Assembly (NCBI GenBank): GCA_964521065.1
Contig: CAZFPQ010000002.1
Coordinates: 1 to 64,000, forward strand
DNA length: 64,000 nucleotides
Direction: 5' to 3'
From: CAYVAP01 sp964521065
Lineage (GTDB): Bacteria > Bacteroidota > Bacteroidia > J057
The translations under genes and the position numbers were made by a program. Of the stretch, positions 27,570 through 36,857 are shown one piece after another. Below the pieces are notes generated by a model. It did no database searches. It was not told the DNA's origin and saw nothing but the letters and a program-made list of their open reading frames with translations. Within the stretch, counting starts at the first letter, position 1, and each line of letters begins with the position of its first letter.

Positions 27570-30017
27570 ATGATTATGAAAGTATGGATTTACATCCTCT
27601 TATCGCTGGGACCCGTTTCGATGACATTGGCTCAGTCTCTGCAGCATCCCATTATTTGGGTGACTGATGATGATCGGAGTGACATTTTACAAAAAATAAA
27701 AGATTACCCATGGGCAAAGCAGGTGGTGATGAGCCTTGAACAGCGTATTTCTGAAAAACTCACTGCTCACCAAAACGATCCCCAAGCCTTCTTAGCCACC
27801 ATTCCCTCTCTTCAAGTCGATGATACATTAACAGAAGCACAGGCATCAAGTGGCACCGCAGCACACCATTGGTTTTTGATTTCGGCATCGGAAGCCGCTT
27901 TGCTATACTACCTATTCAAAGACGAAAAACATGCTAGATTCGCCGCAGACATCCTTAGCTACTACATAGAAGAATTAGCTCCAAGAACGCCAGAGGTGAC
28001 GACCATTGGAGGTAATGAGTTTTACGATCCACGTAGCACCTACCCTCATTTCGCTATCACATATGATTTTATATATACCTACCTCCATAAGCCCGGAACA
28101 AGAGTGACCAAAGTTGATGGCTCGGTAGTTCCGTATGACAGCACAAAAGCACAAATGGCGATTAGAAACATCGTCGGCAATGTTTTACAAGAATATGGCG
28201 CAGCGGATGAGCAAGGAAAAAGTGTTAGCAATCACCCTGTTTTAACCGCACCGGGAGCACTCTTCAGCATTCTATGTGTAGAAGATGACGTGGAGAGAGA
28301 ACGCTTATTTGATGTCTTTTGGAACAAAGGCACCAAACATCAAAACTCATTTACCAAAACCCTCCTACCCATGTTTGGAGAGCAGGGCATATGGCCTGAG
28401 TCACTCAGCTATAGTTTCATGCCCAATATCAGCATGATCTTAAACATTGTTGATCGAATTAAACCTGAGCTGAACATAATTGACAGCAATCTTCATATCC
28501 TAGATGGGGTATTCCTATTTGATCACCTAAGAGTCCCCGATGGGAGGTTTGTCCGCTATGGTGACTCGAAAAGAAACAAGGACGCGACCGAGACCCTCTA
28601 CAGATATACGCTCAATATAGCGCAGAGGAAGAATATGCCGCAGTATGTCCAAAAAGCTCAGATCGTGCTAAATAAGGCTTTTGCTGCTTCTAACGGTTAC
28701 CAGCCACACCTTTCTGACAACCCCTTTGGTGGTTTTTCAAGTTTTACTCATTTGCTGTGGGGGCATCCTGTACCTGATACCGTACAAGGCGAAATGGATT
28801 TTGAGAAGCCTACGGTCATCATTAAGCACGCTGGAGTAGCCCTGCAAAGAAACTATGTGGCACAAAACAACGAGGATTACGGTCTCTGCGGCATCATAGG
28901 GGGGGCTCACTACGTTCATTCGCATGTTACCGGAATTACCATGGAGCTATATGGGGCAGGCTATGTCATGGCTCCTAATGCAGGTTTGCCCCCAAATCTA
29001 TCTGGTCGCAAGACACCTGAACATAGGGAATATTTTTGGCGCCATGCAGGTAATAATACCATGATCGTGAATGGGTCCTCAGTTGGACAGTTGGAAGGCT
29101 CCTGGAATTCAAACTTATGGATGAATACAACAGTCAATGTTGCCGCTGAACCCCGACATTTAGAGGACCCCAGTAATCCCAACTTCAGCTTTGCGACCCA
29201 GTATTTAGGTGACAAAGTAAATAATTGTGAACAGCAGCGTACGCTCAGCACCATCAGGACGAGTCCCACTACGGCTTATTATGTGGATGTATTTCGTTCC
29301 CGCTCATTAGGCCAAAATAAATTCCATGATTATATCTACCACAACATAGGCGACGCTACAACTATCTTCGATGAAACGGGCAAGCCTCTAAGCCTTAGCC
29401 CCACCACGCGCTACCAAACAGATGTAGGGGATTTTCGCAAATCACCTGGCTGGATTCATTTTAGAAATACCCAGGTCACCGATCCAACTTCTAGCGCAAC
29501 GAACATTCGATTTGACGTCAAGGTAGGCAACCGCGCTATGCACCTGCTTTTACCAGCAGGGGTAAACAGGGAGTATACCCAGGCTTTGGGTCCTGCTACC
29601 CGAGAGGCAAAAAATGGATATGTAGATCAAGCAACACAGGTTCTTGCCATTCGGCAGCAGGGGGAGGCGTGGAACAACCCATACGTTGTGATCTTGGAGC
29701 CTAGCATCGGTCAGAAAAGTAGCGTTACGGAAGTCGCGCATCTATATGCCGGGGCTTCTATTGTAGGTGTAAAAGTGACCAGCCAGGTAGGAGGCCGGAA
29801 GATCCTTGACTACGTGATCTGCCACGAAGATGAGGATGGGCATTTCGAACTGCCTGAAAAGGAACTCACCTTCGATGGGCGATTTGCCGTAGTCCGATTT
29901 ATCACTGAGCATAATCAAACTGATACGGTGGTATATATCGGGCAGGGAAGATCGCTGCTTTTGGGAGAGCAGACATACAAAGGCAACGTGTCCATTCCTC
30001 CCCGTGTCGAACCTTAA
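27570..30017 (+). CDS. Heparinase II/III-family polysaccharide lyase
   Basis: The 815-residue exported protein (signal peptide ending TLAQ) has an N-terminal (alpha/alpha) toroid (about 30-410) and a C-terminal heparinase II/III beta-sandwich (about 415-815). H450 and H452 (HSHVTGITMELYGAGYVMAP) stand where related lyases have their His-rich catalytic loop; the next loop reads YFWRHAGNNTMIVNG. Such lyases cleave uronate-containing chains by beta-elimination; ulvan- and glycosaminoglycan-active families (PL37 among them) share this architecture. The exact PL family cannot be fixed by eye. It is co-directional with the sulfatase upstream (51 nt gap) and GH106 downstream. Confidence 0.8.
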   Translation: MIMKVWIYILLSLGPVSMTLAQSLQHPIIWVTDDDRSDILQKIKDYPWAKQVVMSLEQRISEKLTAHQNDPQAFLATIPSLQVDDTLTEAQASSGTAAHHWFLISASEAALLYYLFKDEKHARFAADILSYYIEELAPRTPEVTTIGGNEFYDPRSTYPHFAITYDFIYTYLHKPGTRVTKVDGSVVPYDSTKAQMAIRNIVGNVLQEYGAADEQGKSVSNHPVLTAPGALFSILCVEDDVERERLFDVFWNKGTKHQNSFTKTLLPMFGEQGIWPESLSYSFMPNISMILNIVDRIKPELNIIDSNLHILDGVFLFDHLRVPDGRFVRYGDSKRNKDATETLYRYTLNIAQRKNMPQYVQKAQIVLNKAFAASNGYQPHLSDNPFGGFSSFTHLLWGHPVPDTVQGEMDFEKPTVIIKHAGVALQRNYVAQNNEDYGLCGIIGGAHYVHSHVTGITMELYGAGYVMAPNAGLPPNLSGRKTPEHREYFWRHAGNNTMIVNGSSVGQLEGSWNSNLWMNTTVNVAAEPRHLEDPSNPNFSFATQYLGDKVNNCEQQRTLSTIRTSPTTAYYVDVFRSRSLGQNKFHDYIYHNIGDATTIFDETGKPLSLSPTTRYQTDVGDFRKSPGWIHFRNTQVTDPTSSATNIRFDVKVGNRAMHLLLPAGVNREYTQALGPATREAKNGYVDQATQVLAIRQQGEAWNNPYVVILEPSIGQKSSVTEVAHLYAGASIVGVKVTSQVGGRKILDYVICHEDEDGHFELPEKELTFDGRFAVVRFITEHNQTDTVVYIGQGRSLLLGEQTYKGNVSIPPRVEP

Positions 30018-30060
30018 GCCTCCCATAATCCTTGTCCCTAACCCCTATGTCCCTACTACT

Positions 30061-33000
30061 ATGAGCAATCGAATCTTTCTTTACCTTTTTGGGATTATGA
30101 TCCTTTTGGCCTGTAACCAGAGGGAATCAAGCTCTCAACTGGCCTTAGGTTTTGAACACCCCCCCTTTGAGTATCGCCCCGAAACCTGGTTCCACTTCAT
30201 TGGAAATAACATTAGCAAGGAAGGAATCACTCAGGACCTAGAAGCGATTAAGGAAGCAGGTTTGCAGGGTATTCATCTGTTTAACAAATCGGGACAGGCT
30301 TTTCCTAAGGTAGAGCAAATTGAAATCCTTTCCCCCGAATGGGAAGAAATGATCCGTCACGCAGCCAATGAGTGTGAGCGTTTAGGCTTAAAATTCACCA
30401 TGCAAAACTGCCCAGGATGGTCCATGACTGGTGGCCCTTGGGTACCTGCACAGGAGGCGCAGCGAGAACTGGTAGAAACGGTTTATCATTTCAAAGGAGG
30501 TCAGGCTCTCTCAACTCATCTAGAGATGGAGCCTAAGTATGAGGAGACAGATTATAATTATCAAGATGTTGCACTGCTCGCATTTCCAAGCCCAAACGGG
30601 GATGCCTCTCCCCTGCTTAGCCCCATTAGCACTTCCTCCAACAATTCGGCTGTACCTTGGGAGAGAATTATCAATCCAGTCAAACGGGTAGAAATGGTGA
30701 ACCGGAAGCTTCCCGCAGACTGGAAGCCTTATTCGGAAATAGGCATCACTCCTGTGGGTAACGAAAGGACCTGGGTACGCATCACCTTTGACGAACCTCT
30801 ATGCCTACGTTCTCTCATTTTCCCACCCATCCGCTTCATGCTACCAGGAACAGAGTATCCGGTCATCGATGTACGGATCAAAGTCCAAGCAAAGATCGAT
30901 GGCCAACTTGCTGAGGTAGCGGAAATAAAAATCCCAGATGGGAATTGGAACGATCGACAGCTGGACCTGACCCTTGCTGTTCCAGAGGCCACTTCAAATG
31001 AGTTTGTTCTAAGCTTTCTTGGTGACCATGTACTCAATCCTGGATACATATACCTAAGCTCAAAACCCCGCTTGCATAACCATGAAGCCATGGCGGCGAG
31101 GGCGTTTAGAAGATTACAAAGGTCAGTTGATGTTGAGTTTGGGCAAGAAAGCATGGTAGGCCTTTCGCAAATTGTAGATCTATCTGGCAAGATGGATCAA
31201 GAGGGGAATCTGAATTGGGATATGCCGGAGGGTGAGTGGACATTGGTACGATTTGGGCACGTAAACATGCGGCGCACCAATAAGCCCGCCGTTCCTGAAG
31301 CTACAGGCTGGGAAGCCAGCAAACTCGATAAAATTTCCATTGAAAATCACCTAAGAAAGGGAATGATCGGCAACTTGATGCGAGAGGATGGTCCCATAGC
31401 TGGAGGTAAGTTGGATGGCCTGCTGATTGATAGTTGGGAAAGCTTTATCCCCACCTGGAGCATGCACTCAGAAGACATGTTCCGCGAATTTGAAGCCAGA
31501 CGTGGATATCCGCTGAAGTCATTTTTACCCGCAACTATGGGCTACATCGTGGAGAGTCCTGAGGTCACGACCAAATTCCTTCGAGACCTCAGGCATACCA
31601 TGGATGAACTATACGTTGAGAACTTTTTCAGTCATTTCGCTACCGTTGCCCATGAAATGGGAGCAGAAGTTTACACCGAAGGTGCAGGGGGTGAAGTACT
31701 GCCCATCGATCCCATGCGCTATTATGGAGTTGCAGACATTCCCATGACTGAGTTTTGGTACCCAGGACCTCCCTCTGCCCAAAATGAGTACGCAAAACCC
31801 ATCTTTCATGCTGCTTCGGCCATGCATGTATACAACAAACCCAAACTGGCGGCAGAGGCATGTACCCAAATCGGAGTAAAATGGAACGAACATCCCTATT
31901 CGGTCAAAGGGCTAATTGACTACAATTTAACCAAAGGAGTAAACCACCTCGTTTTCCACACCTTCACCCATACACCCCAAAATGATGTTTATCCAGGTTC
32001 TAGCTTTGGTGGGAATATCGGGTTTCCACTAGTCAGGCAGCAGACATGGTGGCAGCATATGTCGGCATGGACGGATTACCTCACTCGAAATCAGTTCATG
32101 CTGCAGCAAGGGGAATACGTAGCAGATGTACTTAGGTACTATGGAGACCATTATGAGCGTCCACCCTTTGACTTGGATTTTTTTCCGAAAGGGTATCGTT
32201 TCGATTATCTCAATGCGGAAATCCTGCACAACAAACTACGTGTACATAATGGCCTGATCCATGTCGAAGAGGCAGGCAGTTATAGGGTAATCGATTTGGG
32301 AGACTCAAGAGAATTGATGCTTTCAACGATCAAACGCTTAAAAGAACTGGTCATAGCAGGAGCAGTGGTGCTAGGGGACAAACCCGTAGACTCGCCCAGT
32401 TTGATGGATGATGATGATGACCTCAAGGCATTGAAAAAAATTTCCGATGAGCTTTGGGGCGATGGCCACAGTGGGGTAAAAGCTGTAGGCAGAGGACGTG
32501 TTTATTGGGGGAAGAATATTGAAGAAGTCCTTGACTTAGAAGGGGTCAGTCCAGATTTTCATTCCCCTGAGGAACTTCAAATCAATTGGATACATCGAGA
32601 AACTGAGAACGAGGATATCTACTTTATTTCCTCTAGAAACAAACATACGTTAAGGGCTTCTGTAGGATTTAGAATTCAGGATGCTGCGCCTGAAATCTGG
32701 GATGCTTTTACGGGGAAGAGGCAGAAAGCGCTGGTTTGGGATAGAGATGAAACCCATACCCAAGTAGCGATTACGCTGGATCCAAAAGGGAGTACAATCG
32801 TGGTATTTCCCAAAGGAAGTAAAGGTAGCACCTGTAGCGAGATTCAATGGAATGGACAAACCATCTTACAAGCGAAAGCTGATTGGACCCCTGATACAAG
32901 TCATGACTCATTGGTCCATATCGAATACTACGGCGAGGATTTGGTGGCTTCGAAGAGCGGGACCTATACTTTCCATTACGGGTATGGAAACAAGGACATT

Positions 33001-33492
33001 GAAGTTGAAACCGAGAAAACGCCCATTACTGAAATTTGGGACATTGCCTTTGATCAAGCTTGGGACACTCCAGAACTCACTTCTACAGCCCAGTTAGCGT
33101 CACTGACTGAGTTTGATGACGAGTCCATCAAGTATTTCTCTGGTACGGCCACTTATTCTAGCAGCTTTTCCTTTCAAAAGCAGCCTGGACAAGTCTCAGT
33201 CGATCTAGGTGATGTCCACAACATTGCCAGCCTTTGGTGCAATGGAAAACCAGTGGGTACCCGTTGGGCTCCACCTTATTCATTTGCTGTCACAGAATAT
33301 GTAAAAGACGGCGAAAACGAGATTGTGGTGAAAGTCACCAATACCTGGCGTAACCAGTTGATCTACGATCAAGCAAAAAAAGCTGAGGACAAAAGAACCT
33401 GGACCACCGGGTGGAAGGGTTCCCAAAATGAGCCTCTAGACATGAGTGGCCTGGTTGGTCCCGTTTTCATCAACACTTGCATAACAAAATAG
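30061..33492 (+). CDS. GH106 alpha-L-rhamnosidase, lipoprotein
   Basis: The 1,143-residue protein starts at ATG 30061 with a lipoprotein signal (LLACNQ, Cys18); an ATG at 30004 overlaps the upstream gene and lacks a proper signal. The GH106 hallmark N-terminus is present (WFHFIGNNISKEGITQDLEAIKEAGLQGIHLF), with the PGWSMTGGPW loop, the AAEACTQIGVKWNEHPYSVK active-site segment and a C-terminal beta-galactosidase-like jelly roll ending with the VTNTWRNQLIYD segment. GH106 enzymes release alpha-L-rhamnose by inversion. It is followed 4 nt later by a GH78 gene, so both are co-translated. Confidence 0.92.
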   Translation: MSNRIFLYLFGIMILLACNQRESSSQLALGFEHPPFEYRPETWFHFIGNNISKEGITQDLEAIKEAGLQGIHLFNKSGQAFPKVEQIEILSPEWEEMIRHAANECERLGLKFTMQNCPGWSMTGGPWVPAQEAQRELVETVYHFKGGQALSTHLEMEPKYEETDYNYQDVALLAFPSPNGDASPLLSPISTSSNNSAVPWERIINPVKRVEMVNRKLPADWKPYSEIGITPVGNERTWVRITFDEPLCLRSLIFPPIRFMLPGTEYPVIDVRIKVQAKIDGQLAEVAEIKIPDGNWNDRQLDLTLAVPEATSNEFVLSFLGDHVLNPGYIYLSSKPRLHNHEAMAARAFRRLQRSVDVEFGQESMVGLSQIVDLSGKMDQEGNLNWDMPEGEWTLVRFGHVNMRRTNKPAVPEATGWEASKLDKISIENHLRKGMIGNLMREDGPIAGGKLDGLLIDSWESFIPTWSMHSEDMFREFEARRGYPLKSFLPATMGYIVESPEVTTKFLRDLRHTMDELYVENFFSHFATVAHEMGAEVYTEGAGGEVLPIDPMRYYGVADIPMTEFWYPGPPSAQNEYAKPIFHAASAMHVYNKPKLAAEACTQIGVKWNEHPYSVKGLIDYNLTKGVNHLVFHTFTHTPQNDVYPGSSFGGNIGFPLVRQQTWWQHMSAWTDYLTRNQFMLQQGEYVADVLRYYGDHYERPPFDLDFFPKGYRFDYLNAEILHNKLRVHNGLIHVEEAGSYRVIDLGDSRELMLSTIKRLKELVIAGAVVLGDKPVDSPSLMDDDDDLKALKKISDELWGDGHSGVKAVGRGRVYWGKNIEEVLDLEGVSPDFHSPEELQINWIHRETENEDIYFISSRNKHTLRASVGFRIQDAAPEIWDAFTGKRQKALVWDRDETHTQVAITLDPKGSTIVVFPKGSKGSTCSEIQWNGQTILQAKADWTPDTSHDSLVHIEYYGEDLVASKSGTYTFHYGYGNKDIEVETEKTPITEIWDIAFDQAWDTPELTSTAQLASLTEFDDESIKYFSGTATYSSSFSFQKQPGQVSVDLGDVHNIASLWCNGKPVGTRWAPPYSFAVTEYVKDGENEIVVKVTNTWRNQLIYDQAKKAEDKRTWTTGWKGSQNEPLDMSGLVGPVFINTCITK

Positions 33493-33496
33493 AAAA

Positions 33497-36400
33497 ATGA
33501 AAACAGCAACTTCTGCCCTCATTTTTCCCCAAAGCATTTGGCCTAAGACTTTACCACTCCTAGATGCTCATATCGTTGGGTTCATTCTCATCTGGGTAAT
33601 CTTGGGTATGAGCTGCTCCTCCTCTCCCCTATTCATCTCCGACCTTCAATGCGAATACCGCAGAGATCCGCTAGGCATTGACAACACCTCACCACGGCTG
33701 AGTTGGAAACTCTTGGACCCAAATAAGGAACGAGGGCAGAAGCAAACTGCCTATCAAGTTCTAGTAGCAAGTAGCCGGGAAAAACTTAACGAGGATGAAG
33801 CTGATCTATGGAACTCCGAAAAGGTCAATTCAGCACAATCAGTCAATGTGGTCTACCAAGGAACTAAGCTTAATTCAGGCCAACCATGCCACTGGAAGGT
33901 AAGGATTTGGGATATGGATGGAGGTGTTTCAGTTTGGAGCGCCCCAGCGAAGTTCTCCATTGGCCTCCTTTACCCTGAGGATTGGAAAGGGGAATGGATA
34001 CAAAAAGCGGATCAAGATCGAAAAGACCATAACTGGTATCGCAAGAATTTCATACTGAAAAAAGAGCCCGAATCTGCAATGGTTTATGTCGCTTCATTTG
34101 GTTATCACGAGCTATATGTGAATGGACAAAAAGTTGGGAAGGGAGTGATGAATCCGGTACAATCCCATCTAAAAAAGCGACTACCCTATTTAAGCTACGA
34201 TATCCATGAGTATCTAAAGGAAGGGGACAATGTAATTGGTATCTGGCATGCAGCGGGATGGGCCAGATGGGGAAGGGTAAAGGAATACCACAAACCGCCA
34301 TTTGTTTTCAAGGCTCAAGCAGAGATCCAACAGGAGGGAAACACAGTTACTATCTCGACAGATGAAACCTGGAAATGTAAAAGGAGCTATAGTGCTTATT
34401 GGGGAGATTGGGACATCCTAGACTTTGGCGGTGAGATCATCGACGAACGTCTAAGAGAAAATGACTGGAACACAGCCAGCTATGATGATTCCGACTGGGA
34501 TCATGCGAGAGTTTTTGATGAATCAAGGACCGGAAGCATAGACATCAGTAAAATTGACCTAGGTCCAAAAGGGGCCAGACGGGTTGATAATTCTTCGCAG
34601 GATATCCCTACTAACCCCATCACTGCTAAGTTGAGTGCGCAAAGGGTCGAACTCCAAGTCAAGTACCAAGAAGTCCATCCCATTTCGGTTACCCCACAAC
34701 ACAATGGCACTTATCTCATTGACATGGGGACGAATTATACGGGCCACTTTTCCATGGAGCTACACCATGGACGCGAAGGTGATACAGTTACTTTTGAAAT
34801 CGCCGACCACCAGGAGCTAACTTCCTCCTGGGAACAACGAAGTAAATACATCTTTGATAAGACAGGTACAGGCCGGTTTGCCAACCGGTTCAATGTAGCC
34901 GGTGGGCGATGGGTCACGGTGTATGGATTGAATTACAAACCTGATTTACAGGACATCAAAGGCTACGTCATCACCAATGACCGTAAGCAGATCAGCAGCT
35001 TTGAAAGCTCCAGCAAACTGCTCAACCAGATCTATCAAACCAACCTAAATACTTCTATTGCCAACACCATTGACGGCATTTTGGTGGATTGCCCACACCG
35101 AGAACGGCGGGGATGGGGAGAGGTCACCGTAGCCTGTATGTATGGAGATCTCTTGCCCAATTTTGAGAGCGGGGCCTTTGTAAGCCAGTATGCCCAGTTC
35201 CTCGCCGATGCACAAGCAGAGGACGGAAAAATGAAAGCCGTTGTCAATGGCGATGATTTTCAATTCCTCATGTGGATGGCAAATAGTCCCATCACCATTT
35301 GGGAAACCTATCGGAGCTTTGGCGATAAAAAACTACTCAAAGATCACTACCCAAGTATGGTGAAATGGATGGAGTGGATGAAGCGAAATTCAGGCTATGA
35401 CTTAGGCCAGGGACTGATCATTGGGACACAAGGCAGCCTTGAGTTTCCGGGACTGGGGGATTGGTGCACGCCAAGGGGCAACTTCTGGTCAGCCAGTAAT
35501 TCTCCAGAATCTGCCCACTTCAACAACTGCGTTTATGCCTTTATGCTGGAATGTGCCAGGAAAATCGCCATTGAGCTCGGGAAAACGGGAGATGCAGATA
35601 CTTACGCAAAGCGCCTATCTGTCCAGCGAAAAGCCACACACACACAATCTTATGATCCCATCACGGGTAAGTACCTTGATGGCCGACAGGTCAATCAGGC
35701 TTTTGCCTTGCTGACAGGCGTTTCGCCTGAGGCGGAAAGGGAAAAAGTAATGGCCCATCTTGTGGATAACGTGCTCTACAAGTTTCCCTACTACGATACA
35801 GGCAGTTCTGGTCAAGCGTTGTACACCCGGTTCTTCACGGAGCATGCAGAGCGAATGGACTTGATTTATGAACTTCTCCAGGATAGGAGTCACCCTAGCT
35901 ATGGGTACTTTATTGATCAGGGAAAAACCGTATGGCCAGAGCGATGGTCGGCCGTAGGCACCAGTCAGATACACACCTGCTACACGGGAATTGGGGGCTA
36001 TTTCATCAAAGGCTTTGGCGGAATTCGACCTGACCCAGTGCACCCAGGCATGCAACAATTCATCATCAAGCCCTCTCCTGTTGGTGACCTTACTTTTGCC
36101 AATACCACTCATCGATCCATGTACGGCGACATCGTGGTTAATTGGACAAAAGACCAAGGGTCAGCCTCATTTCACATCGAGATACCCGTCAATACTACCG
36201 CCCAGGTTTTCATTCCAGCCTTGCAAGCACAGGATGTGAGTGAGAGCGGCCAACTTGCTGATCGAGCAGACGGCATTCAATACCTAGGCAGGGAAAAAAG
36301 CGAAGCAGTCGGAAACTATGTGATCTATCAACTGGGAGCTGGAAGCTATGATTTTGGCGTAAACCAATTGCCCCAAACCAGCTACCCAGACCCAATAGGC

Positions 36401-36796
36401 AAGGCGAAAAACCTGGCTCTCATTGGAAGGATGAATGCTTCCTCAATGCACATCGTTACCGAAAAGCTACCTGGTTTTGAAGCCTTCAAAGCCAATGACC
36501 AGAGCCTGCAAACCGCATGGCAAGCCAATAGCAAGGGTCATGAATGGCTAGAAATAGAATGGGTAAAACCCACAACCTTTAATCAGCTGATTATCAAAGA
36601 GAAAACAAAATCAATCAAGCGCTTCAAGGTTCAATACCTACGTCATAACCAATGGGTTGATTTGGCAGAAGGAAATGAGATAGGAAAAAATCTTTCCCTT
36701 TCAGTAAACACAGTCACCACGCATAAATGCAGACTCCTGATGGAGGAATCAAGCAACAAGCCTCAAATATTAGAATGGGAAATTTTCAAAGAGTAA
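33497..36796 (+). CDS. GH78 alpha-L-rhamnosidase with F5/8-type C domain, lipoprotein
   Basis: The 1,099-residue protein has a long N-terminus with one hydrophobic segment and a lipobox (LGMSC, Cys40). It shows the standard GH78 order: Ig-like domain, galactose-binding-like domains with YVASFGYHELYVNG, an (alpha/alpha)6 catalytic barrel and a C-terminal beta domain. The catalytic motif is DCPHRERRGWGE (D531 first), where many GH78 enzymes have GWxGD at the end. Residues from about 970 form a discoidin-like carbohydrate-binding domain. It starts 4 nt after the GH106 stop. It is a close paralogue of the GH78 at 47376-50636. Confidence 0.92.
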   Translation: MKTATSALIFPQSIWPKTLPLLDAHIVGFILIWVILGMSCSSSPLFISDLQCEYRRDPLGIDNTSPRLSWKLLDPNKERGQKQTAYQVLVASSREKLNEDEADLWNSEKVNSAQSVNVVYQGTKLNSGQPCHWKVRIWDMDGGVSVWSAPAKFSIGLLYPEDWKGEWIQKADQDRKDHNWYRKNFILKKEPESAMVYVASFGYHELYVNGQKVGKGVMNPVQSHLKKRLPYLSYDIHEYLKEGDNVIGIWHAAGWARWGRVKEYHKPPFVFKAQAEIQQEGNTVTISTDETWKCKRSYSAYWGDWDILDFGGEIIDERLRENDWNTASYDDSDWDHARVFDESRTGSIDISKIDLGPKGARRVDNSSQDIPTNPITAKLSAQRVELQVKYQEVHPISVTPQHNGTYLIDMGTNYTGHFSMELHHGREGDTVTFEIADHQELTSSWEQRSKYIFDKTGTGRFANRFNVAGGRWVTVYGLNYKPDLQDIKGYVITNDRKQISSFESSSKLLNQIYQTNLNTSIANTIDGILVDCPHRERRGWGEVTVACMYGDLLPNFESGAFVSQYAQFLADAQAEDGKMKAVVNGDDFQFLMWMANSPITIWETYRSFGDKKLLKDHYPSMVKWMEWMKRNSGYDLGQGLIIGTQGSLEFPGLGDWCTPRGNFWSASNSPESAHFNNCVYAFMLECARKIAIELGKTGDADTYAKRLSVQRKATHTQSYDPITGKYLDGRQVNQAFALLTGVSPEAEREKVMAHLVDNVLYKFPYYDTGSSGQALYTRFFTEHAERMDLIYELLQDRSHPSYGYFIDQGKTVWPERWSAVGTSQIHTCYTGIGGYFIKGFGGIRPDPVHPGMQQFIIKPSPVGDLTFANTTHRSMYGDIVVNWTKDQGSASFHIEIPVNTTAQVFIPALQAQDVSESGQLADRADGIQYLGREKSEAVGNYVIYQLGAGSYDFGVNQLPQTSYPDPIGKAKNLALIGRMNASSMHIVTEKLPGFEAFKANDQSLQTAWQANSKGHEWLEIEWVKPTTFNQLIIKEKTKSIKRFKVQYLRHNQWVDLAEGNEIGKNLSLSVNTVTTHKCRLLMEESSNKPQILEWEIFKE

Positions 36797-36857
36797 GGCC
36801 CTTCGAAATGAGTCCCAATCCCCCAAAACCAAAAAGTTTATCTCCAAGAAAGCGCTC

